NCBI RefSeq assembly: GCF_015694705.1
Contig: NZ_JADQDR010000006.1
Span: 281,887-345,886, forward strand
Origin: Pontibacter rufus
GTDB lineage: Bacteria; Bacteroidota; Bacteroidia; Cytophagales; Hymenobacteraceae
DNA length: 64,000 nt
Direction: 5' to 3'
In this document: positions 34,912 to 42,962 of the stretch, in pieces
How the letters are laid out: the number at the start of each line of letters is the position of its first letter
Numbering within the stretch: the stretch's first letter is position 1
Position numbers and translations under genes: made by a program
Notes under the pieces: model-generated
The model's input: the letters and a program-made list of their open reading frames with translations, nothing else
Told to the model about the DNA's origin: nothing
The model's database searches: none

Positions 34912-34925
34912 TGCAAACGTTTGCA
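34912..34925. promoter_or_regulatory. LacI-family operator, copy 2
   Basis: TGCAAACGTTTGCA, a perfect 14 bp palindrome identical in core to copy 1. Centres 34 bp apart, just over three helical turns, which suits cooperative binding. The LacI gene ends 236 bp away. Confidence 0.8.
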
Positions 34926-35160
34926 TGTAGCTGGAAAAAAATTTGCGCTCAGTTCCTTCTTTATACATGCTGTCTGGTCTTGTGAAGCATTCCCGGGTGT
35001 TCTATGATAACTCAACAGATGAGTGCTTACTTTTCAATCAGAAAATGTTGATTCTCTGATTGTATTATTTCTAAAAGTATAAAATGTTTTATTGACACCA
35101 AAAATATCCGACATTTTTTCAAAAATGATTATCCTGCAACAGCAGCTACCAAACGCACCT

Positions 35161-36252
35161 TCAGCTCACCGCTTTTATCTGCCTTCCTGGTGATACGGCT
35201 TTGTCGTCGGGAACTACTTTTGTTTCGGCCGTGCCGCTGGAGGCCCTTCTGATTAACTCAACCGGGGTAGTTATGGAAACATAGTTGTCTTCCTGCTTTA
35301 TCTTGTGCCGGAGCAGGTTCATCATCAGGGTGGCCGCCTGGTCGCCTACTTCGTAAGGAAACTGCTCTACAGAAGTTACTGCAGGCTCAGTAATCTCCGA
35401 GCGGGGATCATTGGAGTAGCCCGTTAGCATCACATCTTGTGGTATGCGGATGTGATGCTTTCTGGCATATTCCAGCACTGCTATCGCCGTGGTATCGTTG
35501 CAGGCAAAAATGGCGTCGGGCAAGGAGGAGCCGGAAAAAATAACCTCACACGTTTTCAGGGCATTTTCCCTTGTAAGCTCATGAAAAAAAACTATTCCTT
35601 CGTTTAATGGCACCTCATACTTTTTCAGCGCATCCAGGTATCCATTATATCTGTCCTCGTAAATGTTACAGGTCAAAGGGCCGCTGATATGCGCTATCCT
35701 GCGGCAGCCTTGCTGCAGCAGGTGCAGCGTGTTCTGGTATCCGCCGGTATAATCATCCCCCTGCACTTTATGCGCTTCATAATTTTTAGGAAATCTGTCG
35801 TAGAAGACCAGGGGTATTTTGCTTTTCGCGAAGATGTCGAAATGAGAAAAATCTGAGGTATACAAGGTAGAAGAAACAATAAGCCCCTCCACCCTTGAAG
35901 CATACAGCACATTTACCAGCTCCTTCTCCAGCGCCGGGGAGTCGTTTGACTGACAGATCATGAGGTTGTATCCATACTCATGCAACTTGTTCTGTATGGC
36001 AGTGGCTACCGTGGATGGGAAATACTGTGACAGCCGTGGCAGGATCAGCCCGATAGTGTTAGACCTGCTGTTGCGCAGGCTGGCGGCCAGGGCGTTATGC
36101 CTGTAGTCATACTTCTCCGCTAGCTCCCGCACCCTCCCCTTTGTCTCCTCGCTTATGTGTGGATGGTCGCTCAACGCCCTCGAAACAGTAGACACAGACA
36201 CTCCCATCTCAGTTGCTATGTCCTTTATCGTGTACTGTGGCTGTTTGCTCAT
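35161..36252 (-). CDS. LacI-family transcriptional regulator
   Basis: 363 residues. HTH at about 8-30 (TIKDIATEMGVSVSTVSRAL), hinge helix and YDYRHNALAASLRNSRSNTIGLI near 48-72, then the periplasmic-binding-protein-like sensor with IFACNDTTAIAVLEYARKH near 245-263 and DVMLTGYSNDPRSEITEPAVTSVEQ near 270-295. The hinge residues preceding the sensor fit recognition of a central CG, agreeing with the two operators downstream. These lie between this gene and the SDR, so that promoter is the likely target. The effector is probably a sugar or sugar acid of the locus. It may also autoregulate, though no copy is seen in the 150 bp upstream. Confidence 0.93.
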   Translation of the reverse strand: MSKQPQYTIKDIATEMGVSVSTVSRALSDHPHISEETKGRVRELAEKYDYRHNALAASLRNSRSNTIGLILPRLSQYFPSTVATAIQNKLHEYGYNLMICQSNDSPALEKELVNVLYASRVEGLIVSSTLYTSDFSHFDIFAKSKIPLVFYDRFPKNYEAHKVQGDDYTGGYQNTLHLLQQGCRRIAHISGPLTCNIYEDRYNGYLDALKKYEVPLNEGIVFFHELTRENALKTCEVIFSGSSLPDAIFACNDTTAIAVLEYARKHHIRIPQDVMLTGYSNDPRSEITEPAVTSVEQFPYEVGDQAATLMMNLLRHKIKQEDNYVSITTPVELIRRASSGTAETKVVPDDKAVSPGRQIKAVS

Positions 36253-36402
36253 TAACGTGAAGTTATACTTTTCTTAAACTAAGATCATTTTGCCCGACTG
36301 CATGCTACTCCTACGATATTACGATTTTGAAACCGTAACGTGGTGGCGAATCCCTGTTTTTACCTCCTGCTTATAACCGGTATATGCATGCTTTGTTGAT
36401 TT

Positions 36403-37623
36403 TCAGAACCTGACCTCTAAAGGTGTAGCTATCCGTTTTGCAAAGTCAGCCAGATACAGATCCCACGCTTCCTTTGATTTGAACTGTCCACTCTTTTCCC
36501 AGCCAAAGCCGGCATAGTAGGTCAGGGTGTTGTTATCCGGATTTGTGATGACATAGAGATGACTCTGGTCTTCTGTGTCCACACGGTAATCTTTGTAATC
36601 CTCTACAACACCAGGGGCAAGCACAATGCCTGTACCAAGGCTAGAGTCATCCATAGGCTCCCAATAGCGGAACCAACCCTGCTCCGGCTTAGCTTTCACC
36701 TCCCCTTTCTTGTCGTGCAGCGTGATGCCTATAGTTACATTTGGCAGGGGCTGATTGGTCTCAAGATGTTCCTCGAAACGCGTAAGATTGCTGCCCAAAT
36801 CGAGACTGATACGCTTTTTTTCAGTTATAGTGCGTCCGTTTGCCTGCCATGGCGCATACGTAAGCTCAAAAACTGTTCGGATGGGCCCTTCTGCAATAGT
36901 TTTATACTTGGTAAAGTTTTTAGATACATACAGCGTATCCTCTTCTAGCACGCCAATACCGCCAATGCCCCTGCTCTTACCCACATGATAAGGATCATAG
37001 CCTTCGCCGCGGTCTTTATGATAATAATACGGGTCGTCTTTGTAGCCCTTATACCACTTATTAATGATTGGGTAGTTAACCCGCTTTAACCAGGCATCCA
37101 TGCCGCTGGTAAGGGTGCCGCCGCTTTTGCCCTCCTCTGCCATTTTCTGCGCCACAGGACCGTAGGTACGAAAAGCTACCCGATCGTTTTCCCAGGTATA
37201 GTCGTCCGTACGCTCCGGCACAAAACGCGAGTAAGTTGTCAGTTTGCTTTTCGGCTGCTTTGCTGCGCCATCTTTGGCGCCTGTTATGGCAAACTTTTTT
37301 TCGGCCTTTGCTGCAATGTCTGTCTGGAAAAGAATTTCATCAACCGTACCGTTCGCATCACTATCCAGTGCCTGTGTCACGAGCAGGCTGTCTGTTTCCT
37401 CGTCCCTGATCAGTAAGTTTTCAGCACCATACTCTTTTACCAAAGCTTCTATCTCATGCACAGGCACGCTCACGGTCTCCGCGTTGCGGTCTATAGCCAG
37501 GTTATTTGTTACTGTAAAGGACTTGCTGCTATTGCCTTCCTGCTGGCAGGAGCAGAGCAGAGTTATAGCAAGCACAAAGCTTGCGCACGTTAGTCTTCCT
37601 TTTCTCAAGGTATGAATTATCAT
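36403..37623 (-). CDS. DUF4861-family lipoprotein
   Basis: 406 residues. A lipobox (TLLCSCQQEG, Cys near 26) is followed by a beta-rich domain: FTVTNNLAIDRNAETVSVPV near 37-56, GTVDEILFQTDIAAKAEKKF near 96-115, WKGYKDDPYYYHKDRGEGYD-like region near 190-210, GKSRGIGGIGVLEEDTLYVSKN near 214-235, LTYYAGFGWEKSGQF near 370-385. This is the DUF4861 signature, a family found beside pectin and uronate-related enzymes in Bacteroidetes. Biochemical role is not established to my knowledge. It is the upstream-most gene of the glycan region, with 150 bp to the LacI gene. Confidence 0.8.
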   Translation of the reverse strand: MIIHTLRKGRLTCASFVLAITLLCSCQQEGNSSKSFTVTNNLAIDRNAETVSVPVHEIEALVKEYGAENLLIRDEETDSLLVTQALDSDANGTVDEILFQTDIAAKAEKKFAITGAKDGAAKQPKSKLTTYSRFVPERTDDYTWENDRVAFRTYGPVAQKMAEEGKSGGTLTSGMDAWLKRVNYPIINKWYKGYKDDPYYYHKDRGEGYDPYHVGKSRGIGGIGVLEEDTLYVSKNFTKYKTIAEGPIRTVFELTYAPWQANGRTITEKKRISLDLGSNLTRFEEHLETNQPLPNVTIGITLHDKKGEVKAKPEQGWFRYWEPMDDSSLGTGIVLAPGVVEDYKDYRVDTEDQSHLYVITNPDNNTLTYYAGFGWEKSGQFKSKEAWDLYLADFAKRIATPLEVRF

Positions 37624-38104
37624 TTCTGTAAATTTATTTAAGTTAATCTTCCATAAGCAGTGAAAAGCTTAAGATTTCACCTTTAAACCGAACTACTACA
37701 GTCAGTACATTATCATCTCAAATCTTCTCATAGCTGTCCTGCGCTTTTCCAGCTTCCGGTTAGCATCCAAAACAGGAATTTTGCGTGTTGTCCCACGGCA
37801 AAGCTATAAGTGTTGATACTTTGGGAAAAATAAAGCCGTACAATAGCTGGCAAAAACGCAGCATGTTGCGCCGGCTATACCTATCCTCAGGTATAGAGCA
37901 GCAGCAGCGCCGTATTGGACAGAAATGATAAAATTTGTAGCGCAGGCGCTGGCAAGCCGGACAGGGATATTACAGATTGGAAGGTACCTATGGTTATAGC
38001 GGCAATTGCGATACACCGCGCTGCCGCTTTTGTTGCATGCCACTACATGCCTGGTACGCTGAGGCGAAGAAACTTCTTCCTGCTTTATTTCTAACAGGCA
38101 ATAT
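37624..38104. other. non-coding stretch with repeat-like sequence
   Basis: No gene seen. Contains a small hairpin CTATACCT/AGGTATAG near 37880-37901 and the 15-mer CGCTGGCAAGCCGGA at 37947-37961, which recurs at 55752-55766. A 79-codon minus frame (37804-38043) has no protein character. Confidence 0.4.
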
Positions 38105-38385
38105 TTAAGCTGATGATGTTAGCAGGCAGGTAAATTTCCCCACAACCACCTCATCAATGTTCATGCTGATAAAATAATGCGGATCAGAAGCGCCGTATGC
38201 CACCAGCCAACCATCTTTTACTGAAGCTTAGAGCCTGAAACACTGCCGCCATAAAGTCTTCTTTCCGAATATCGCAGGCAGGGCCGTTGTATGTCAAAAG
38301 CTTTTGAAGGAATTGCCTGCTGTGATATCAGGCAATTCATCGCCATACTTTTCGTCATACATCATAAAGCAGCTTTACCAGGCAG
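38105..38385 (-). pseudogene. decayed C-terminal gene remnant, several frameshifts
   Basis: Reading the minus strand, three adjoining frames give protein-like text that runs on only if frameshifts are allowed: MMYDEKYGDELPDITAGNSF, then IQRPCLRYSERRLYGGSVSG, then SVKDGWLVAYGASDPHYFI and NIDEVVVGKFTCLL ending at TAA 38105-38107. No single frame spans it. This looks like the C-terminal part of a once intact gene, perhaps a GT/GH-associated protein; I cannot name the family. It lies between the glycan region and surE, where a gene loss is plausible. Confidence 0.5.
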
Positions 38386-38431
38386 CAGCCAGGATGAAAC
38401 AAACTGCCCAGAAGAAAATAAAGCGGCCTCT

Positions 38432-39208
38432 CTAAAATTCCCAGTCGTTGTTCAGCCTGCCGATGGCGTGATGCGCGGTCATATCATACTGGCAGGGCAC
38501 AATAGAAACGTAGTTGTTTACCAGGGCCCACTCATCGGTATCCTCCCCCTTGTCGTAATTCATGAAGCTGCCGGTCATCCAGTAGTATTTGCGGTTGTGC
38601 GGGTCCAGGCGCTCATCAAACTCCTCCTGCCACTTGGCCTGCGCCTGCCGGCAGATTTTAATGCCTTTGATTGGCTCCTCGCTCCTCTTTGGGAAGTTTA
38701 CGTTTAAAGCAATGTTCTGCGGTATCTGGTGCGCAATGGCCTGGCGGATAATCTGCTCCACAAATTCAGGTATATGCGAGAAATCAGCTCCGTGGCCATA
38801 GTCGCAGAGCGAAAAGCCAATGGCAGGCAGGCCCTCGATGGCCGCCTCGATGGCCGCCGACATGGTACCGGAATAGAGCACGCTGATGCTGGAGTTTGAT
38901 CCATGGTTGATGCCGCTCACCACCAAATCCGGCCGCCGGTCTTTCAGGACGTGGTGCTTGGCCAGCTTTACACAGTCGGCGGGCGTGCCGGAGCACTCGT
39001 AAGCCTCCACATCCAGGTCGTCCAGCGCGATAGATTTATCCAGCCGCAGCGTGTTGCCAATCGTAATGGCATGCCCCATACCCGACTGCGGGCTGTCAGG
39101 TGCCACGACTACCACCTCCCCTACTTTCATTGCCACTTCTACCAGTATCCGGATGCCGGGTGCTGTAATACCATCGTCATTAGAGACCAGGATCAATGGT
39201 TTTGCCAT
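38432..39208 (-). CDS. surE: 5'/3'-nucleotidase SurE
   Basis: 258 residues from the ATG at 39206-39208; an in-frame start 11 codons earlier is less likely. The N-terminus AKPLILVSNDDGITAPGI carries the metal-binding Asp pair (11-12), VVVAPDSPQSGMGHAIT near 36-52 and VVSGINHGSNSSISVLYSGT near 90-110 are the other SurE active-site blocks. SurE dephosphorylates nucleoside monophosphates using a divalent metal in the cytoplasm, often linked to stress survival. Single gene, divergent from the lipoprotein at 39439. Confidence 0.95.
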   Translation of the reverse strand: MAKPLILVSNDDGITAPGIRILVEVAMKVGEVVVVAPDSPQSGMGHAITIGNTLRLDKSIALDDLDVEAYECSGTPADCVKLAKHHVLKDRRPDLVVSGINHGSNSSISVLYSGTMSAAIEAAIEGLPAIGFSLCDYGHGADFSHIPEFVEQIIRQAIAHQIPQNIALNVNFPKRSEEPIKGIKICRQAQAKWQEEFDERLDPHNRKYYWMTGSFMNYDKGEDTDEWALVNNYVSIVPCQYDMTAHHAIGRLNNDWEF

Positions 39209-39238
39209 TATTATTTTTTGTTGATGTAATGCAGCGGA

Positions 39239-39246
39239 CAAAATTA
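39239..39246 (-). promoter_or_regulatory. possible -7 box of surE
   Basis: Minus strand TAATTTTG matches TAnnTTTG, about 31 bp before the surE ATG. No clear -33 element. Confidence 0.35.
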
Positions 39247-39438
39247 TCCATATAATTTAAACATCAGCAGGCAAGTATAAATACCTGATTACTAATATTT
39301 AGAAAGCGGAGAAGCCTTTTACCTGATGTATTACCAGCTGTGCCGTTATACCTACAGCAAAATAAAAGCTTCGGCTTTTCGTGCTAATATACTACAACCT
39401 GCGCCTACATAGCAAGGTGTAAAGCCAAAATAACAACC

Positions 39439-40071
39439 ATGAAAAAAAGAACATCCATAGTAAAGCATATACTTTTTGCGATTCTGCTTGGGGTAAGTAT
39501 GGCCGCCTGCCTGTCGCAAACCGATACGGATACGCCACAAACAGAAGTGCAGGAAACAGCGCCCGCCGAAGCTGTTGCCGAGGAAGCGGTGCCTGTACCC
39601 AATCTTGCCAGCTTTGTAATAGCGAAAGGGCGCGTAGGCAATGTCCGCATCGGCATGCCGATAGAAGATATGCGCAGCCGGGTAGCCAAAGGAATCGCCA
39701 TCGCCGACACCACCCTGACGCAGGAAGGAACACAGGCAACAGCCTACCTGCTGCATCCGCAAAACGAACAAAAGGGCATTCTGGTAGAGCAAACCTGCGA
39801 GCCGGCCTGCCGCGTGTGGCGCATTTCGGTGCACAATGCCAGGTATAAAACTATGGCTGGCATTGGCATCGGCTCCAAGTATGGCGAAGTACAGCAGGCG
39901 TACCCGATTACGTACTTAGGTATGGGCGAAGGCAATTTTGTGGCTGTGTCGGAGGAGGCAGGCTTGTCGTTTATACTTGACGTGAGCCAGCTGCCCCGAG
40001 AAAAATTAGCGCAACTTAAACCTACCGATGTACCTGCCAATACGCAGGTAAAAGGTATGCTGATCTATTGA
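39439..40071 (+). CDS. uncharacterised lipoprotein
   Basis: 210 residues. Lipoprotein signal MKKRTSIVKHILFAILLGVS ending at AAC (Cys near 24), then an acidic, Thr/Pro/Glu-rich linker (about 25-50) and a compact domain: IAKGRVGNVRIGMPIEDMRS near 55-75, TAYLLHPQNEQKGILVEQTC and RVWRISVHNARYKTMAGIGI near 95-140, GSKYGEVQQAYPITYLGMGE near 140-160. The repeated 'G-x-I-x-I-G-M' wording recalls small periplasmic sensor or binding domains, but I do not recognise a family. Followed by DoxX 40 bp later, possibly co-transcribed. Confidence 0.7.
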   Translation: MKKRTSIVKHILFAILLGVSMAACLSQTDTDTPQTEVQETAPAEAVAEEAVPVPNLASFVIAKGRVGNVRIGMPIEDMRSRVAKGIAIADTTLTQEGTQATAYLLHPQNEQKGILVEQTCEPACRVWRISVHNARYKTMAGIGIGSKYGEVQQAYPITYLGMGEGNFVAVSEEAGLSFILDVSQLPREKLAQLKPTDVPANTQVKGMLIY

Positions 40072-40111
40072 GGTTTTGCAATACTAAGTATAAATACCTA
40101 TAATTGTTTCC

Positions 40112-40558
40112 ATGAGTATACTTCGTTCCCGTTACAGGTACCGAGACACGGGCCTTTTGCTGCTACGATTGGGAGTCGGCATTGCATTTATCCTGCATGG
40201 CTGGCCCAAACTGGCGGGCGGCCCGGAGAGCTGGGCGCAGATTGGCCAAAGCATGCAATTTCTGGGGATAGGGTTTGCACCCGTTTTCTGGGGATTTATG
40301 GCCGGTTTTGCCGAGGCCGTAGGTGGACTGATGCTGCTGCTGGGTTTGTTTTTCCGGCCCTTCTGCGTACTACTGCTATGCACCATGCTGATAGCCATTA
40401 CCAGCCATATTTCGCGGGGAGATGATTTTGGCGGCTATTCGCACGCTTTGGAGGCTGCGGTACTTTTCTGTTCGCTGCTCTTGATCGGTCCCGGCAAGTA
40501 TAGCCTCGATGCGGTTATATTCCCTAAAAAGAAAGACCGAAGTACCTTTATAGTTTAG
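40112..40558 (+). CDS. DoxX-family membrane protein
   Basis: 148 residues with four hydrophobic segments at about 10-30, 48-72, 77-97 and 105-130. The opening LLLRLGVGIAFILHGWPKLA and the middle GFAEAVGGLMLLLGLFFRPF are DoxX signatures. DoxX proteins are small inner-membrane proteins, partly linked to thiosulfate oxidation or redox stress; a specific role cannot be inferred here. Starts 40 bp after the lipoprotein gene. Confidence 0.88.
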   Translation: MSILRSRYRYRDTGLLLLRLGVGIAFILHGWPKLAGGPESWAQIGQSMQFLGIGFAPVFWGFMAGFAEAVGGLMLLLGLFFRPFCVLLLCTMLIAITSHISRGDDFGGYSHALEAAVLFCSLLLIGPGKYSLDAVIFPKKKDRSTFIV

Positions 40559-40750
40559 TTGCTGCCGCCTGAACCTTTCATTGAAGCTGGATGGTATGAT
40601 TTGAGATACTGCTGAAACAGCAGCAAAGCGCCTGCAACATGCTTCGTATCATTTTACCATCTATCAGTAAAATCGCTTTAATCATAAAATCAAAGGTGCA
40701 GACGATGTTTTGCGTTCTTACAGCCTGCTTGCCTGATACAATCCCATACT

Positions 40751-42502
40751 ATGTTCACCACGCTACTTCTCTCCGCGCTGCTCGTTACGGCCGGGCCTGC
40801 TAAACCCGATCTGAAAACGCCTTTTGAAAAAGGCAATGGCAACCAGACAGCCACCTACGCCGAAGCCATTGACTGGTACCAGAAATTTGATGCGGCTTAC
40901 GACGAGGTGAAAATGGTGCCCTATGGCATGACGGACGCAGGCCGCCCGCTACACCTGGTGATTGTATCTACGGACAAGGATTTTGATCCCGCATCTATTC
41001 ATCGGAAAAACAAGCGCATCCTGCTTATCCAGAACGGCATCCACCCGGGCGAGCCGGAAGGGATAGACGCCACTATGATGCTGGCTCGTGATTATCTGCA
41101 AAACAAAAAGCTACGCAAACAGCTCGACAACGTGGTACTGATCATCATACCGGTGTACAACATCGGCGGGGCCCTGAACCGGAACAGCCATACCCGCACC
41201 AACCAGAACGGGCCGGAAAGCTACGGCTTCAGGGGCAATGCCCGCAACCTGGATCTGAACCGCGATTATATCAAAACAGATTCCCGCAACGCCCAGACTT
41301 TTCATGACATTTTCAGGGAGTGGAACCCGGATGTGTTTATGGACAATCATACTTCCAACGGCGCCGATTACCAGCACGTAATGACGCTCATCCCGACACA
41401 GCACAACAAAATGAACCCGACGCTGGCCACGTATACCACCGGCAAAATGCTGCCCGCACTTTACGAAGGAATGAAGCAGGACAAATACCCGATGGTGCCT
41501 TACATGAACACCAAAGACGAAACCCCGGACAACGGCATCATTGGGTTTATGGAATCGCCGCGCTACGACACGGGCTATACTACATTGTACAACACCATCG
41601 GTTTTGTGCCCGAAACGCACATGCTCAAGCCGTTTAACCAGCGTGTGGATGCTACCTATAAGCTGATGGAGAATATGATTGAAACCATACACCGCGATGC
41701 CGACGAGATTGGCGAAGCGCGGGCAAAAGCTAATCAGCAGACACTGGTGCAGCAGCAGTTTCCGCTGGGCTGGAAGCTGGACACGACGCAGGTAAAGCAG
41801 ATTCCGTTTCTGGGCTACGAGGCAAAGTATAAGCCAAGCGAGGTGAGCGGCGCCGAGCGCCTGTACTACGACCGCAAGTCGCCCTATAGTAAAATGATTG
41901 ACTACTACGATGAGTTTGTGCCGACTGTAACGGTACAGAAACCGGTAGCTTACATTGTGCCGCAGGCATGGCACGAGGTAATTGACCGCCTGAAACAAGA
42001 CAAAGTAGAGCTAAAACAACTGACCAAAGACACCACCATCGCCCTCGACAGCTATTATATTACCGACTATAAAACCGTACCGCGCGCTTACGAAGGCCAT
42101 TATTTACACTCGGATGTGCAGTTGCGCACGGAGCACATGCCGCGCCATTTTTTTAAAGGCGACTACGTGGTATACCTCAACCAGCCCACAAACCGCTTTG
42201 TGGTAGAAGTGCTGGAGCCCCAGGCCACCGATTCCTACTTTAACTGGAACTTCTTCGACTCTATCCTGATGCAGAAGGAATATTATTCGAGTTATGTGTT
42301 TGAGGATTTGGCAGCAGAGATACTGAAGCAGAATCCGGCCCTGCGGAAGCAACTGGAGGAAAAGAAAAAAGCGGATGCCGGCTTTGCCAAAGATCCGCGT
42401 GCCCAACTCGACTTTGTATACCGCCATTCCCCGCATTACGAGCCCACGCACATGCTGTATCCAGTTGCCAGGCTGATGCAGGACATGGAGCTGCCACTTT
42501 AA
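40751..42502 (+). CDS. M14-family zinc carboxypeptidase
   Basis: 583 residues with a short, plausible signal (FTTLLLSALLVTAGPAKP). The M14 domain covers about 35-330: zinc ligands His98 and Glu101 (NGIHPGEPEG) and His200 (VFMDNHTSNG), Arg/Asn block NRNSHTRTNQNG and ARNLDLNRDY near 142-172, and the catalytic Glu in GFVPETHMLK near 290. A C-terminal region of about 250 residues without recognised domain follows. Such enzymes remove C-terminal residues from peptides in the periplasm. The stop codon lies in the first arm of the terminator hairpin. A long reverse-strand open frame inside is a shadow of codon bias. Confidence 0.9.
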   Translation: MFTTLLLSALLVTAGPAKPDLKTPFEKGNGNQTATYAEAIDWYQKFDAAYDEVKMVPYGMTDAGRPLHLVIVSTDKDFDPASIHRKNKRILLIQNGIHPGEPEGIDATMMLARDYLQNKKLRKQLDNVVLIIIPVYNIGGALNRNSHTRTNQNGPESYGFRGNARNLDLNRDYIKTDSRNAQTFHDIFREWNPDVFMDNHTSNGADYQHVMTLIPTQHNKMNPTLATYTTGKMLPALYEGMKQDKYPMVPYMNTKDETPDNGIIGFMESPRYDTGYTTLYNTIGFVPETHMLKPFNQRVDATYKLMENMIETIHRDADEIGEARAKANQQTLVQQQFPLGWKLDTTQVKQIPFLGYEAKYKPSEVSGAERLYYDRKSPYSKMIDYYDEFVPTVTVQKPVAYIVPQAWHEVIDRLKQDKVELKQLTKDTTIALDSYYITDYKTVPRAYEGHYLHSDVQLRTEHMPRHFFKGDYVVYLNQPTNRFVVEVLEPQATDSYFNWNFFDSILMQKEYYSSYVFEDLAAEILKQNPALRKQLEEKKKADAGFAKDPRAQLDFVYRHSPHYEPTHMLYPVARLMQDMELPL

Positions 42503-42540
42503 AGTATAAATGCCACCTTTCCAGGTGGCATTTATACTTT
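42501..42540 (+). terminator. perfect 18 bp hairpin terminator after M14 gene
   Basis: AAAGTATAAATGCCACCT (42501-42518), loop TTCC, exact complement at 42523-42540 ending TTTATACTTT. The U-rich arm end serves as tract. Symmetry means it can act on both strands; it overlaps the M14 stop codon. Confidence 0.85.
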
Positions 42541-42962
42541 AAAAGTAATCTCAGTCGTTCGCCCCTCCACCATTAAAAGGCTTCGACATTCTCCGGAATA
42601 AAATTTACAACCCCAGGCAACTGATCCTGATTTTTGTTCGTGGTGGCTAAAAAGAGGCTGGCTTTAGCGCAGTTTCTTTTTAGCCACTGCTGCATTTTAC
42701 CCGGCAGAGACTTTGTACAAGCAGGCAGTTAAATACATTGCCCTTTAGTTCTCCTATATCAGCCAAGGCCGACACCCCTTAACGCCGAAGCGCCCGATTA
42801 CATACCCCCGTTTGCCCCTTGCAGGCTTTTAAGGCACCTGTTTTTGTTCTGACATATTTAAAGATTGGAAAGGAGGGTTCATTAGTTAGAAAAGAAGTCC
42901 GTTCACTACTGCAGGTTTCAGACATACTTAATCAGTTTTAATTAATTTAAACTATCAATCCT
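42503..42962. other. 460 bp intergenic region before the TIGR03118 gene
   Basis: Begins with the terminator, contains the small minus-strand frame 42573-42695 and a 13 bp inverted repeat GTGGCTAAAAAGA/TCTTTTTAGCCAC (42643-42655 and 42675-42687). The last 150 bp must hold the promoter of the next gene. Confidence 0.4.
42573..42695 (-). pseudogene. short protein-like frame, possible gene remnant
   Basis: A minus-strand frame from ATG 42693-42695 to TAA 42573-42575 encodes 40 residues (MQQWLKRNCAKASLFLATTN, then KNQDQLPGVVNFIPENVEAF). The frame stays open upstream for about 14 more codons to a TAA. The text looks protein-like, with balanced composition and no low complexity, but I recognise no family. 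Could be a genuine small protein or the tail of a lost gene; it overlaps a 13 bp inverted repeat. Confidence 0.3.

Larger units (their letters stand above)
34726..35160. other. 435 bp regulatory region between LacI gene and SDR gene
   Basis: Non-coding. Contains the twin perfect TGCAAACGTTTGCA operators and otherwise AT-rich DNA with a TATACTT word near 34828. No certain -7 box was recognised. Confidence 0.5.

Noticed and set aside
41111..41998. 295-codon minus-strand frame inside the M14 peptidase
   Set aside because: Long, but opposite a protein with zinc ligands and a full catalytic set; Val/His/Gly-rich text typical of reverse frames of biased codons.
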